This document shows, in pieces, positions 8,757 through 18,420 of a stretch of 64,000 nt of DNA. Each line of letters opens with the position of its first letter. Positions within the stretch are counted from its first letter, which is position 1. Origin of the DNA: Halobaculum litoreum (lineage in GTDB: Archaea; Halobacteriota; Halobacteria; Halobacteriales; Haloferacaceae); assembly GCF_030127125.1 (NCBI RefSeq), contig NZ_CP126156.1, positions 2,713,112 to 2,777,111 on the forward strand. The letters run 5' to 3'. Below the pieces are notes generated by a model that was not told the DNA's origin, did not search any database, and saw nothing but the letters and a program-made list of their open reading frames with translations. Both the position numbers and the translations under genes were made by a program.

Positions 8757-9634
8757 TCACCCACGGAGCGGCGGGAGATAAGTCGCCGTGCCGGCGGTGG
8801 CGTTGGCCAGCGCCTCCGCGACCCACGGCGGCCGCGGGACGGTCGTGGTGCCGACGTCGTCGACGCGCAGCCGCACCGCGACGGTGCCGGGGTCGTTCCC
8901 GAGGAAGATCGCGTACCGGAGCGTCAGCGACCGCACGACCCCGCGCTCGTCGACGGTCGCCGAGAGCCGCACCTGCCGGCGGTCGGGGAGGCCGGACCGC
9001 TCGATCCGCCCCTCCGCGGCTTCGATCACGGCGACGCTGCCGTTCGGCGTCGCCTCGGTGCCGGCGTAGCTCGGGCGCGTGTCCACGGACGCGGCGTACA
9101 GCCACGCGCCGCCCGTGGGGTCGAGCCCGACCGGCGCGCCGGGGTCGCCGGGGCGCCCCTCGAGCGTCACCTCGCCGCGCCAGCCACCCGCCGGCTCGCC
9201 GACACCGAGGCGTTGCTCCAGTGGGCCGAGGCGAGCCTGTTGTCGCCACGCACCCGCTCGAACGTGTACAGCGAGCGGTCGCCCGCCACCGCGACGCGCG
9301 CGGCCGAGCGCTCGACGACGCCCTCCGGCCCCTCGACCGTCCGCGTCAGCGAGACGGTCCACGACCCGGAGCCGTTCGTCAGCGCCGCCCGGTGCCCGTC
9401 GATCAGCGCCTCCACGTCGACGCCGTCCCGCGAGACGCCCGCCGGGAAGCCGCCCGTCGGCGTCGGTCGCGTCGGGGTCGCCGTGGGCGTCTCGGCGAGC
9501 GCGGGGTTGACCGTCCGCGCCCCGGCGTCGCCGGCGCCGCCGAAGCCGGCACACCCCGCACAGACGAGCAGGCACGCCAGCGCCAGCGCCGCGGCTCGGG
9601 GCGGGCCGCGGCCGTCGGCGGCGCTCCGTGTCAC
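8757..9634 (-). CDS. Secreted lipoprotein, paralogue B, one frameshift
   Basis: It starts at GTG 9632-9634 and is about 292 residues when corrected. The signal peptide ends in the lipobox CLLVCAGCAG, followed by RTVNPALAETPTATPT, the same linker type as the neighbour. The N-terminal frame ends near ASVSASRRVAG and the remainder (GWRGEVTLEGRPGDPG) is in another frame. A one-base deletion near 9183-9190 explains this. The stop is 3 bp upstream of paralogue A, so the pair is one operon and a local duplication. Confidence 0.72.
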
Positions 9635-9717
9635 GCGGTCACGTTCGGCGCGGCGCGGCAAAAGCGGGCGGGTGCCGGGCGGCGTCGGGCGGCGGCACTC
9701 GGCGACTCCGGGCGGCG

Positions 9718-10359
9718 TCAGGCGCCGTCGCCGTCGCCGTCGACGTCGGCCACGGCGGCGTCGTCGCCGTGGAACGCCTCGATCAGCCGGTCGGCGACGT
9801 CCTCGACGCGGTCGATCACCGCCTCGGGCGAGCGGGAGGCGTCGACGCGGACGAACCGCTCCGGCTCGGCGTCGATGAGGCGATCGTAGTTCGACTGCAC
9901 CTCCGCGAGGAACGAGACGCGCTCGAACTTGTCGGTGGCGCCGGCGCGGGCGGCGGCGGTCTCGGGGTCGACGTCGAGGTAGATGGTCGCGTCCGGCTCG
10001 CGCGTGAACGCCCCGTGGATCCCGCGGACGTACTCCAGCGGGCGGCGGATCTCCGAGTCCGCCAGCGACGCGGCCTGGTACGCGTACCGCGAGTCGGTGT
10101 AGCGGTCGGAGATCACCACGTCGCCGTCGGCCAGCGCCGGGCGCACCACCCGCGAGAGGTGGTCGGCGTGGTCGGCGGTGAACAGGAACAGGTCCGCGAG
10201 CGGGTCGGCGTCGTCGTCGCCCAAGGACCGGCGGACGGCGTCGCCGTACCACGTGTCGGTCGGCTCGTGGGTGAACGTCGCGTCGGGGCGGGCGTCGTGC
10301 AGCGCCTCCCACGCGGTCGTCTTCCCGCTCCCGTCGAGCCCTTCGAGCGTGAGGAGCAT
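9718..10359 (-). CDS. tmk: Thymidylate kinase
   Basis: This 213-residue protein starts [20 protein letters not shown] with the P-loop at residues 7-15. [10 protein letters not shown] binds the dTMP phosphate, and [18 protein letters not shown] at about residues 82-100 carries the DR(Y) motif; a LID-like segment follows. It phosphorylates dTMP to dTDP for DNA synthesis. Length and motif order are normal for the family. The acidic tail DVDGDGDGA is typical halophilic adaptation. It stands alone between the lipoproteins and a histidine kinase, all on the minus strand. Confidence 0.93.
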   Translation of the reverse strand: MLLTLEGLDGSGKTTAWEALHDARPDATFTHEPTDTWYGDAVRRSLGDDDADPLADLFLFTADHADHLSRVVRPALADGDVVISDRYTDSRYAYQAASLADSEIRRPLEYVRGIHGAFTREPDATIYLDVDPETAAARAGATDKFERVSFLAEVQSNYDRLIDAEPERFVRVDASRSPEAVIDRVEDVADRLIEAFHGDDAAVADVDGDGDGA

Positions 10360-10434
10360 CGTGTCTACCGTCGGTGGTCGGGCCGGGGGCTTACCCCTTG
10401 CGTGTCGGCGCGGGCGGGCCCGGCGCGCGCCGGT

Positions 10435-12024
10435 TCACGTCACGACGACGAAGCGGGCGCCCCCGAGGCGCTCGCCGTCCTCGACGCGGACGGTCCAGCC
10501 GTGGGCCTCGGCGACGCGCGCGACGATCCCGAGACCGAGCCCCGTGCCGTCGGCGCCGGAGTAGCCCACGCGGAACACCGCCCCGCGCTCGTCGTCGGGG
10601 ACGCCGGGGCCGTCGTCCTCGACGGCGAACCCGTCGTCGGTGCCCGTCACGAGCACCGTCGACGCCTCGCCCGCGTGCTCGATGGCGTTGGCGAACACGT
10701 TCTCGAACAGTTGGGCGAACAGGCTCGGGTCGGCCTCGACCGTCCGGTCGGCCTCGACGACCAGTTCGGCGTCGGCGGTGTCGACCGCCTCCCACGCGGC
10801 GCGGGCCGTCTCGGCCACCGACCGTCGCTCGGTGTCGTCGGCCTCCTCCCCCACCGCGAGCGTTCGGGCGTTCTCGATGATGTCGGCGACGCGCTCCAGC
10901 GCCTCGCCGGCGGTCTCGAGGTCGGCCACGGCGTCGGCGTCCGTCTCCCCGTCGAGGCGGTCGCGCGCGAGGTCGACCCGGCCCGTCGCGACGTTGAGGG
11001 GGTTGCGGAGGTCGTGGGAGACGACGTTGGCGAACTCCTCGAGGCGCTCGTCCTGTGCGGCGATCGTCGACGCCTGCTCGCGCAGGCGGACCGCCCGGCC
11101 CGCGCGGTCCAGCGCCGCGGTCGTGTTGTCCGCGAGGACGCGCGCCAGCTCGCGACGGCGCCCGTCGAGGTCCATCCCCTCGGGGAGCGCGACCGACAGC
11201 GTCCCGTGGTCGCCAAGCGGGTACACCGCCGTCACGCCGAGCGTGACCGCGGAGCCGTCGGTCGCGTCGTCCCGGACGAGCGGCTCGCCGGTCGACAGCA
11301 CCTCGCGGGCGACGCGCTCGGCGTCGACGTCGCCGCCGACGCCGACGTCCTCGGCGGCGGCGGCGGAGACGGCCACGAGCGGGAGGCTGTCGCAGTCGGG
11401 GTCGCGGAGCCGGGCCCCGCTGTACGGCACGCCGAGGACCGTCTCCGTGGCGTCGACGGCGGCCGCGACGATGGCCTCCGGGTCGTCGGCCGCCTGCATC
11501 GCACGGGTCGCGTCGTGGAGGCCGCGCAGCCCGCGTCGGTCCGCGGCCGCCTCCAGCGCCGCCGTCGCGTCCGAGGCGAGCGTCTCCAGCAGGTAGCGCG
11601 TCCGTCCGTCGAACCCGTCGGCGTCCAGCGTCGCGAGCGTCGCGACGCCGTGAGTGCCCAACGGGAGGTACAGGGCGTGGGCCACCGGGTCGGCGCCCGT
11701 CCCGGGCGTCGGCGCCTCGACGGCGACGGCGTCGCCCGCGACGTACGCGCGCCACGCGGGGCTGGCGTCGTCGCCGCGGCGGTGGTCGTCCCAGTCGTCG
11801 AGGTAGGGGCGGGCCGCGTCGGCGGCGGCGACCACGTCGAGCGCGTCGCGTCGCGGGTCGTACGCCCGGATGGCGGCGAGCGGCACGCCGAGCGCGTCGG
11901 CGCAGGTGTCGACGAACTCGCGGGCGACCCGCTCGGTGTCGTCGGCGCGCGCCATCCGTCGGCTGGCGCGACGGATCGCGAGGAGGTCGTCGTCCGCGGC
12001 GTCCGGGGACGGCGGGCGCGACAT
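10435..12024 (-). CDS. GAF-domain sensor histidine kinase
   Basis: This 529-residue protein starts MSRPPSPDAADDDLLA at ATG 12022-12024. Two GAF-like sensory domains span about residues 15-165 and 170-310, then a coiled linker. The dimerisation/phosphoacceptor motif VVSHDLRNPL has His at about 336. The ATPase domain has N box NVFANAIEHA (about 445), G1 DDGPGVPDDE and G2 GTGLGLGIV (about 495). There is no transmembrane segment, so it senses a cytoplasmic signal. No response regulator is adjacent, as is usual for orphan haloarchaeal kinases. The signal is unknown. Confidence 0.88.
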   Translation of the reverse strand: MSRPPSPDAADDDLLAIRRASRRMARADDTERVAREFVDTCADALGVPLAAIRAYDPRRDALDVVAAADAARPYLDDWDDHRRGDDASPAWRAYVAGDAVAVEAPTPGTGADPVAHALYLPLGTHGVATLATLDADGFDGRTRYLLETLASDATAALEAAADRRGLRGLHDATRAMQAADDPEAIVAAAVDATETVLGVPYSGARLRDPDCDSLPLVAVSAAAAEDVGVGGDVDAERVAREVLSTGEPLVRDDATDGSAVTLGVTAVYPLGDHGTLSVALPEGMDLDGRRRELARVLADNTTAALDRAGRAVRLREQASTIAAQDERLEEFANVVSHDLRNPLNVATGRVDLARDRLDGETDADAVADLETAGEALERVADIIENARTLAVGEEADDTERRSVAETARAAWEAVDTADAELVVEADRTVEADPSLFAQLFENVFANAIEHAGEASTVLVTGTDDGFAVEDDGPGVPDDERGAVFRVGYSGADGTGLGLGIVARVAEAHGWTVRVEDGERLGGARFVVVT

Positions 12025-12125
12025 TGGCCGTGACGAGGCGGCTCTCGGTGATAAGCGCGTCCCCTCGTGGCGGTCCGGCGACGGGTTCGTGGCGCGCCGC
12101 CGAGGGGCCGGTCGAGGCCGCCGGC

Positions 12126-12338
12126 CTACAGGAGGAACGTGGTGACGAACAGGAACACGCCGACCCCGAGCGCGGCGACCAGCGCGACCTTCCACGCGAC
12201 GCTGAGCAGCAGGCGGCCGACGGTCAACACGACGAGGAACGCGACGAGCGCGAGGAACACCTTCCCGACGGTCGTGTCGAGCGGGGCGGGCAGTTGCAGG
12301 AGCGCGGTCGCGGCGAGGGCTACTGTCGCGGCGTTCAT
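12126..12338 (-). CDS. Small hydrophobic membrane protein, 70 aa
   Basis: This 70-residue protein is almost entirely hydrophobic. An N-terminal amphipathic stretch (MNAATVALAATALLQLP) is followed by membrane segments at about 24-44 and 48-68. It is upstream of the histidine kinase on the same strand with a 101-bp gap, and divergent from the nrdJ promoter region. No family is recognised. Confidence 0.6.
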   Translation of the reverse strand: MNAATVALAATALLQLPAPLDTTVGKVFLALVAFLVVLTVGRLLLSVAWKVALVAALGVGVFLFVTTFLL

Positions 12339-12683
12339 GCCCCCGGCTTGACGGGCATCGCGTATAACCTTCTTGTCCGCCGGCCGTCACCCGAGTCGCG
12401 ACCGCGTTGTATCCAGATATGTGCGATCGTGTTCATGCACGATCGCGCCTACCGACGCCGTCGTGCGGTTTCGTTCCGCTCCCGATCCGGTTCACTTTCA
12501 CTCCGCTCTACACAGTCTTATACTGCCGCTCGTACAACACGATACCGCGACGAAGCAGACGCGTGCAGGCTCGAACCGAGAAGCGACGCGCACATCAAGT
12601 GCGCTTGAATTAACACAACCTCACCGGAACCCACGCCGTTTATCTGCGTGGCTCCGGTACGGAACGTTCGTCCGACAGCACCT
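12339..12683. promoter_or_regulatory. nrdJ upstream control region with nested inverted repeats
   Basis: This long non-coding stretch contains three inverted repeats. The first is at 12423-12446 (GCGATCGTG / CACGATCGC, 6-base loop). The second is at 12588-12604 (GCGCAC / GTGCGC, 5-base loop). The third is a two-tier repeat at 12623-12658 (outer ACCGGA / TCCGGT, inner CCACGC / GCGTGG). The loop of the third contains cgtttatct, a good haloarchaeal TATA element. Transcription should therefore start near 12665-12670, and a repressor bound to the repeat would cover the TATA box. Regulation of ribonucleotide reductase by dNTP or cobalamin status is plausible, but no known box was matched. Confidence 0.5.
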
Positions 12684-12755
12684 ATGGAACGCCACTACGC
12701 CCACACCGATTTCCGCCGATCGACCGGTCTCGCCGGGGAGGTACGCGACGAATGA
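12684..12755 (+). CDS. Possible 23-aa leader peptide overlapping nrdJ start
   Basis: A short frame begins at ATG 12684, about 15-20 bp after the predicted transcription start, and encodes 23 residues (MERHYAHTDF...). Its TGA at 12753-12755 overlaps the nrdJ ATG at 12752 as ATGA. Such overlap allows coupled translation. It could equally be chance leader sequence; its placement between promoter and coupled start is the only evidence. Confidence 0.3.
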   Translation: MERHYAHTDFRRSTGLAGEVRDE

Positions 12756-15700
12756 GTCGCGCGGACCTCGGCGCCGACGAACTGGAACTGCCGATCAAAC
12801 GCACCGACGGGGAGACGCTGCGCGAGCGTCTCACCTCGAACGCCTACGACAACATCCTGCCGGCCCGCTACCTCCGCAAGAACGCGGACGGCGAGCCCGT
12901 CGAGACGCAGGAGGAGCTGTTCGAGCGCGTCGGCCACAACGTCGCGCTCGCCGAGGCCGTGTACGAGGCCGACGAGCCCGTCACGGTCACGCCCGACCAG
13001 CTGAAGCCCGACCACCCGCGCCGCGACGAACTCGCCGCCGAGGTGTTCGGCGCGGGCGTCACGGCCGCCGACGACGCCGAGACGGAGCTGACCGTCCACA
13101 ACGTCAACAAGTTCGCCTACGAGACGGTCGTCCCGGAGCTCCCCGACGACGTGCGGACCCACGTCGAGGAGACGGCCGCCGAGTTCCGGGAGCTGATGGA
13201 GCGGCTCGCGTTCATGCCGAACTCGCCGACGCTGATGAACGCCGGCGACGAACTCCAGCAGCTGTCCGCCTGTTTCGTCGACTCGCCCGACGACGACATC
13301 GACGACATCCACCAGACGGCCAAGGAGGCCGCCCAGGTGTTCCAGTCCGGCGGCGGGATGGGGTACGCGTTCTGGAAGCTCCGCCCGTACGGCGACGCGG
13401 TCGGCTCCACCGGCGGCATCGCCTCCGGCCCGATCACGTTCATGCGGACGTTCGACCAGATGTGCGAGACCATCGCGCAGGGCGGCGCCCGCCGCGGCGC
13501 CCAGATGGGCGTCATGCGCGTCTCGCACCCCGACGTCATCCAGTTCATCCACGCGAAGAACAAGGACGTCTCGCTGGCGAACACGCTCCGCCTCAACGAC
13601 CCCGACGACTTCACGCACACGTCGTTCGCGGACGCGCTCGACGAGGCGCGCGAGCTCATCGACGACGACGGGAAGGTGCCCAAGCACCTCCGCAACGCCG
13701 TCGAGGGCCACCTCTCGAACTTCAACATCTCCGTCGGCGTCACCGACGACTTCATGGAGGCGCTCGACAACGGCGAGGAGTTCACCTTCACCAACCCGCG
13801 CACGGAGGAGCCCCACGTCGCGACGCCCCAGACGAAGGAGCTGTACGAGATGTTCGGCCTCGGCGAGCACGTCGAGGTCGGCGAGGTCCTCTCGGTGCCG
13901 GCCGCCGCTATCTGGGACCACATCGTCGAGGGCGCCCACGAGAACGGCGAGCCGGGCGTCGTCTACCTCGAGCGCATCAACAAGCTCCACAGCTTCGACG
14001 TCGAGGAGCACCCCGACCACCGCATCCTCGCCACCAACCCCTGCGGCGAGCAGCCGCTCGAGGAGTACGAGGCGTGCAACCTCGGCCACATCAACCTCTC
14101 GACGCTCGCGTCGCTGGACGCGCCCGACTGGCGCGTCTGGAGCGAGGCCCACGCCGACGAGTACGACTCCGAGCGGGCCGCCGTCGAGGCGTTCCTCGAG
14201 GAGGCGATCGACTTCGAGGAGTTCGACCACCGCATCGAGATGGGGACGCGCTTCCTCGAGAACGTCGTCACCATGTCGGACTTCCCGGTCGACAAGATCG
14301 AACAGAAGGTCCGCGACATGCGGAAGATCGGGCTCGGCGTGATGGGGCTGGCACAGCTGTACATCCAGCTGGGCGTGCGCTACGGCTCGGAGACGGGGAA
14401 CCTCGTCGCCGAGGAGCTGATGACCCACATCAACCACGAGTCGAAGGCCGCCAGCCACGACCTCGCCGAGGAGCGCGGCGTGTTCAACGACTGGGCCGAC
14501 TCGAAGTACGCCGACCCCGTCCGCTACGCCGACTGGTTCGAGCAGTACGTCGGCGAGGACCCCCACGACTGGGAGGACGGCTACCCGATCCGCAACCACA
14601 ACACGACGACCATCGCGCCGACCGGCACGACCTCGATGGTGGGCAACACGACCGGCGGCTGTGAGCCGATCTACAACGTCGCCTACTACAAGAACGTCTC
14701 CGACGACGTGCAGGGCGACGAGATGCTCGTCGAGTTCGACGACTACTTCCTGCGCACCCTGGAGGCGAACGACATCGACGTCGACGCCGTCAAGCAGGAG
14801 GCGCAAGACCAGATGGCGAACAACGAGTTCGACGGCGTCGAGGGGCTGGAGACGGTGCCGGACGCCATCGGCGAGCTGTTCGTCGTCACCGGCGACCTCA
14901 CCGCGAAGGACCACGCGGGCGTGCAGGTCGCCTGCCAGACGGGCGTCGACTCGGCCATCTCGAAGACGGTCAACGCGCCCAACGACTCCACGCTGGAGGA
15001 CGCCCAGGAGGTGTTCGAGTACATCTACGAGCACGGCGGCAAGGGCGTCACCTACTACCGCGACGGCACCCGCTCGAAGCAGGTGCTGACGACGCGCGCC
15101 GACAACACGGAGTTCGCCGACGAGAGCGAGGCCGCCGAGACGCTCGTCGAGCAGATCACCGAGGTGTTCGGCGGCATCGAGGGCTTCCTCGACAACGAGG
15201 ACGTGCAGGCCGCCCTCGACGCCGAGGTGGCGGACCTGCTGGAGGCCGCCGACGAGAAGACGGTCCACATCGACTACACCGAGAAGCGCGCCCGGCCGGA
15301 CTCGCTGCGCGGGGTCACCCAGCTCATCGAGACCGGCTACGGGAAGATGTACATCACCATCAACGAGGACCCCGAGACGGGCGAGCCGTTCGAGCTGTTC
15401 GCCAACATCGGCCACTCCGGCGGCTTCACCAACTCCTTCACGGAGTCGCTGGCGAAGGTCATCTCGACGGCGCTGCGCTCGGGCGTCGACCCGCGCGAGA
15501 TCGTCGACGAACTGCAGGGCACCCGCTCGCCGAAGATCGCCTGGGACAAAGGCGAGCAGATCCAGTCCATCCCGGACGCGATCGGCACGGCGATGCGCCG
15601 CTACCTCGACGACGAGGTGGAGAAGGGGTACCCCGAGCAGACGAGCCTCGACCAGGTGACCGAGGAGACGGACGCCGCGAGCGGCCCCGAGGCCGACGGC

Positions 15701-15895
15701 GGTGCGGCCGTCGAGTCCCCGTCCGGGAGCGCCCCGGGTCCGGAGGACGCCGGCGACGTGGCGGCGCGGACCGACGCGGTCGACGAACTCATCGCGAACG
15801 GCGAGTCGCCCGAGTGTCCCGACTGCGGCAGCATGACGCTGTACTACTCGGAGGGCTGCAAGACGTGCGAGTCGTGCGGCTGGTCCGAGTGCTGA
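12752..15895 (+). CDS. nrdJ: Adenosylcobalamin-dependent (class II) ribonucleotide reductase
   Basis: This 1047-residue protein reduces ribonucleotides to deoxyribonucleotides using a B12-derived thiyl radical. FMPNSPTLMNAG and QLSACF (about residues 150-175) hold the N-terminal redox cysteine. TNPCGEQPLEEYEACNLGHINL (about 428-450) holds the radical cysteine. GTTSMVGNTTGGCEPIYN lines the phosphate site. The C-terminus ends in a four-cysteine zinc-ribbon-like tail (CPDCGS...CKTCESCGW) that can relay electrons from thioredoxin. The acidic low-complexity linker at about 965-1005 is typical. The gene is intact, preceded by a structured control region and a possible 23-aa leader. The following region has a hairpin and a T-run. 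Confidence 0.93.
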   Translation: MSRADLGADELELPIKRTDGETLRERLTSNAYDNILPARYLRKNADGEPVETQEELFERVGHNVALAEAVYEADEPVTVTPDQLKPDHPRRDELAAEVFGAGVTAADDAETELTVHNVNKFAYETVVPELPDDVRTHVEETAAEFRELMERLAFMPNSPTLMNAGDELQQLSACFVDSPDDDIDDIHQTAKEAAQVFQSGGGMGYAFWKLRPYGDAVGSTGGIASGPITFMRTFDQMCETIAQGGARRGAQMGVMRVSHPDVIQFIHAKNKDVSLANTLRLNDPDDFTHTSFADALDEARELIDDDGKVPKHLRNAVEGHLSNFNISVGVTDDFMEALDNGEEFTFTNPRTEEPHVATPQTKELYEMFGLGEHVEVGEVLSVPAAAIWDHIVEGAHENGEPGVVYLERINKLHSFDVEEHPDHRILATNPCGEQPLEEYEACNLGHINLSTLASLDAPDWRVWSEAHADEYDSERAAVEAFLEEAIDFEEFDHRIEMGTRFLENVVTMSDFPVDKIEQKVRDMRKIGLGVMGLAQLYIQLGVRYGSETGNLVAEELMTHINHESKAASHDLAEERGVFNDWADSKYADPVRYADWFEQYVGEDPHDWEDGYPIRNHNTTTIAPTGTTSMVGNTTGGCEPIYNVAYYKNVSDDVQGDEMLVEFDDYFLRTLEANDIDVDAVKQEAQDQMANNEFDGVEGLETVPDAIGELFVVTGDLTAKDHAGVQVACQTGVDSAISKTVNAPNDSTLEDAQEVFEYIYEHGGKGVTYYRDGTRSKQVLTTRADNTEFADESEAAETLVEQITEVFGGIEGFLDNEDVQAALDAEVADLLEAADEKTVHIDYTEKRARPDSLRGVTQLIETGYGKMYITINEDPETGEPFELFANIGHSGGFTNSFTESLAKVISTALRSGVDPREIVDELQGTRSPKIAWDKGEQIQSIPDAIGTAMRRYLDDEVEKGYPEQTSLDQVTEETDAASGPEADGGAAVESPSGSAPGPEDAGDVAARTDAVDELIANGESPECPDCGSMTLYYSEGCKTCESCGWSEC

Positions 15896-15919
15896 GCCGG
15901 CGCTGAGGAACCCGGCTCG

Positions 15920-15945
15920 ACCGCGTTTTTCGCGCGTTCGCGCGC
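15920..15945 (+). terminator. Possible nrdJ transcription end region
   Basis: About 30 bp after the nrdJ stop there is a T5 run (15926-15930) next to a short hairpin GCGCG-tt-CGCGC at 15932-15943. Archaeal terminators are T-rich runs, so this is a candidate only. Confidence 0.35.
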
Positions 15946-15995
15946 TCCTGTTCGACGAGCAACAGCTATTCGCGCCGCCCGCGTAGTCCACCGTC

Positions 15996-16867
15996 ATGCC
16001 CACCGTGGAGACGAACGGCGTGGAGACGTACTACGAGCGCCGCGGCGACGGTCCCCCGGTCGTGTTCGTCCACGGGGCGGCCGTCGACCGCACCCAGTGG
16101 GCGCCGCAACTCGACGCGCTCGCGGGCGACTACACCGTCGTCGCGTACGACGTGCGCGGCCACGGCCGGACCGGCGGATCCGCCGTGGAGGCGTACAGCA
16201 TAGAGCTGTTCGCCGACGACCTCGCGGCGCTGATCGAGGCGCTCGACCTCGACCGCCCCGTGGTGTGCGGGCTGTCGATGGGCGGCTGTATCGCCATGAC
16301 GTTCGCGGCGCGCCACCCCGACCGCCTGTCCGGACTGGTGCTGGCGGACACGTTCGGCCCCGTCCCGCTCACCGTCGGGGACCGGCTGTGGCGCGAGGCG
16401 CTCCGGCTCACGATCCCGCCCGCCCGGCTAGTCGGCTACGAGCGCGTCGAGCGGGGGATGGTGTGGCTCCAGCAGCGCCTCTCCGGGGCGGGCGTCGCCG
16501 GCGATTACGGCCGCATCGAGGCGATCCGCGACCGGGGGCCGCGGATGGCGACCGAGGAGTTCGCGAAGGTGATCCGCGCGATCGCGTCGTTCCACCGGAC
16601 GCGGGTCGACTTCGGCGCGATCCGGGTGCCGACGCTGCTGCTGTACGGCGAGCACGAGACGGGCGTGATCCGTCGCCAGATGCACGGCTCGCGGCGCTGA
16701 TCCGCGACGCCCACCTGTTCGCGGTCCCCCACGCCGGCCACGTCGCGAACCTCGACAACGAGGCGTTCGTCGGCGGCGCGATCCGGGGGCACCTCGGGCT
16801 GGTGTGGCCCGACCACGCACCGCGGGACGACGACCCGGCCGTCGTCGCCCCGGGAACGGACGGCTGA
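15996..16867 (+). CDS. Alpha/beta hydrolase, one frameshift
   Basis: About 290 residues after correction. The alpha/beta-hydrolase fold is clear: oxyanion region VVFVHGAAVDRTQW, nucleophile elbow CGLSMGGC (Ser at about residue 95), and the catalytic His in VPHAGHVANLDN near the end. The frame breaks near 16674-16678: the first frame runs out after GVIRRQM while ARLAALIRDAHLFAVPHAGH continues in the next frame, so one base is missing before CACGG. Without correction the catalytic His is lost. Substrate unknown; esterase or lactonase-like activity is likely. Confidence 0.82.
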
Positions 16868-16982
16868 GGCGACCGCCGCCCGCCGGTGCCCACGCGATAC
16901 GTACGACGGACGTACCGTGGAATCACTACATATTTATGTGAATATTACTTGGTGATGGTAGCCCGCATCGGGCATGCTACCT

Positions 16983-18313
16983 ATGAACATGAACAGGCGG
17001 ACACTGTTGCGCGGTATCGGTGCGGCCGGGGCGACACTGACGTTCAGCGGACTCGCCAGCGCGGGGGGGTCGGCCCAGTACGTCGTCGGCGGCAACTCCG
17101 GCGACCTGGGCGACCGACTGGCGGGGACGGACTTCGCCGTCCGACACGTCCTCGCCGGGGGCCGCGTCGCCGTCGTCACCGGTCCGGCCGGCGCGGGCGA
17201 CACGCTCGCGGCGACGTCGGGCGTCACCGCGGTCAGCCGCGACGTCGAGGTCGAACTGGAACTGCCGGAGGTGGACGCCGACGACGTGTCCACGCCCGGC
17301 GACGACGCGGCCTTGCGCGACCTCCAGTGGGACAACGACCTGCTGGAGACGGGCACCGCCCACGAGACCGCCACCGGCGAGGGGGCGCGCATCGCCATCG
17401 TCGACACCGGGATCGACCTGAACCACCCGGATCTGGGGAACGTGAACGCCGACCTCGGGCGGGCGTTCGTCGCCGACGACGACGTGCCCGAGATCGGCCC
17501 CGACGATTCGGGGTTCCACGGCACCCACTGCGCCGGCATCGCCGCGGCGACCGGCGAGGCCGGCGTCGTCGGCGTCGCGCCCGACGCCGGCTGGTGCCGA
17601 TCCGCGTGTTCCCCGCCGAGGGGGGCGCGACGTTCGGCGACATCCTCAAAGGGATCGACTACGCCGCCGAGATCGACGCCGACGTGGCGAACTTCAGCCT
17701 CGGCATCCCGGGCGTCCAGGAACCGGGCGTCGAGGTCAACCAACTGCGCGCGAACGTCCAGCGCGTGTTCCAGAGCGCCGTCCGCCGCGGCACGGTGATC
17801 ACCGGCTCCGCGGGCAACGACTCCGGGAACCTCCAGCAGGGGGGCGGCCTCACGCTCCCGAACAGCGTCCCCGCGGTCATCACGGTCAGCGCGACGCCGC
17901 CGGCTGACACGCTGTCGTTCTACTCGAACTACGGCACCAGCGACATCGACGTGGCCGCGCCCGGCGGCTGGTACGAGACGATCCCGCGGACGCTCGGCGA
18001 GGGGCCGCTGAGCGAACCGGGCGACATCCCGTTCCCGTTCAACGGCGTGTTGTCGACGTGGCCGACGAACCTCAATTCGAGTATTTCCGAGCAGATCGGG
18101 ACACAGGGCTACGACTACATCTCGGGCACCTCGATGGCCGCCCCGCAGGTCGCGGGCCTCGTGGGTCTCGTGCGCGGGGCCGACCCCTCGCTCAACGCGA
18201 ACCAGGTCGAGAGCGTCATCAAACAGGGCGCGGAGTTGGCCGACGGCGCCAGCGATCCCGAGTTCGGCGCCGGGCGGGTCAACGCCGCGAACACGGTCGA
18301 CCTGCTCGACTGA
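16983..18313 (+). CDS. Tat-exported subtilisin-like serine protease, one frameshift
   Basis: About 443 residues after correction. The N-terminus MNMNRRTLLRGIGAAGATL is a twin-arginine signal. A propeptide-like region (AQYVVGG...TSGVTAVSRDVEVELE) follows. The catalytic triad is visible: Asp in AIVDTGID, His in FHGTHCAG, Ser in SGTSMAAPQ; the oxyanion Asn is in SAGNDSG. The frame breaks near 17590: PDAGW versus LVPIRVFPAEGG, needing one extra base (restoring an AELVPIRV-like strand). Halolysin-type enzymes are folded inside, exported by Tat and act outside. Alternative starts at 16974 and 16989 exist. A TATA-like stretch (atatttatg) lies about 50 bp upstream. Confidence 0.87.
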
Positions 18314-18420
18314 GGCCGCGCCCCGCCGCCCGTTGACACCGTTTCTTCGTCGCCGCCCGACCCCACAGCAACATCTGTTCGTGTGCGGCAGTTTATCAGG
18401 CCCGACGCCGACCCGGAGGT

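Noticed and set aside
12339..12751. Cobalamin riboswitch ahead of nrdJ
   Set aside because: No B12-box-like conserved core was found and the transcript leader is predicted to be short; the inverted repeats look like operator sites.
12373..14664. Very long arginine-rich open frames overlapping nrdJ on both strands (also a minus-strand frame of 1102 codons)
   Set aside because: High-GC DNA leaves shadow frames open; they lack recognisable motifs and overlap an intact, clearly recognised enzyme.
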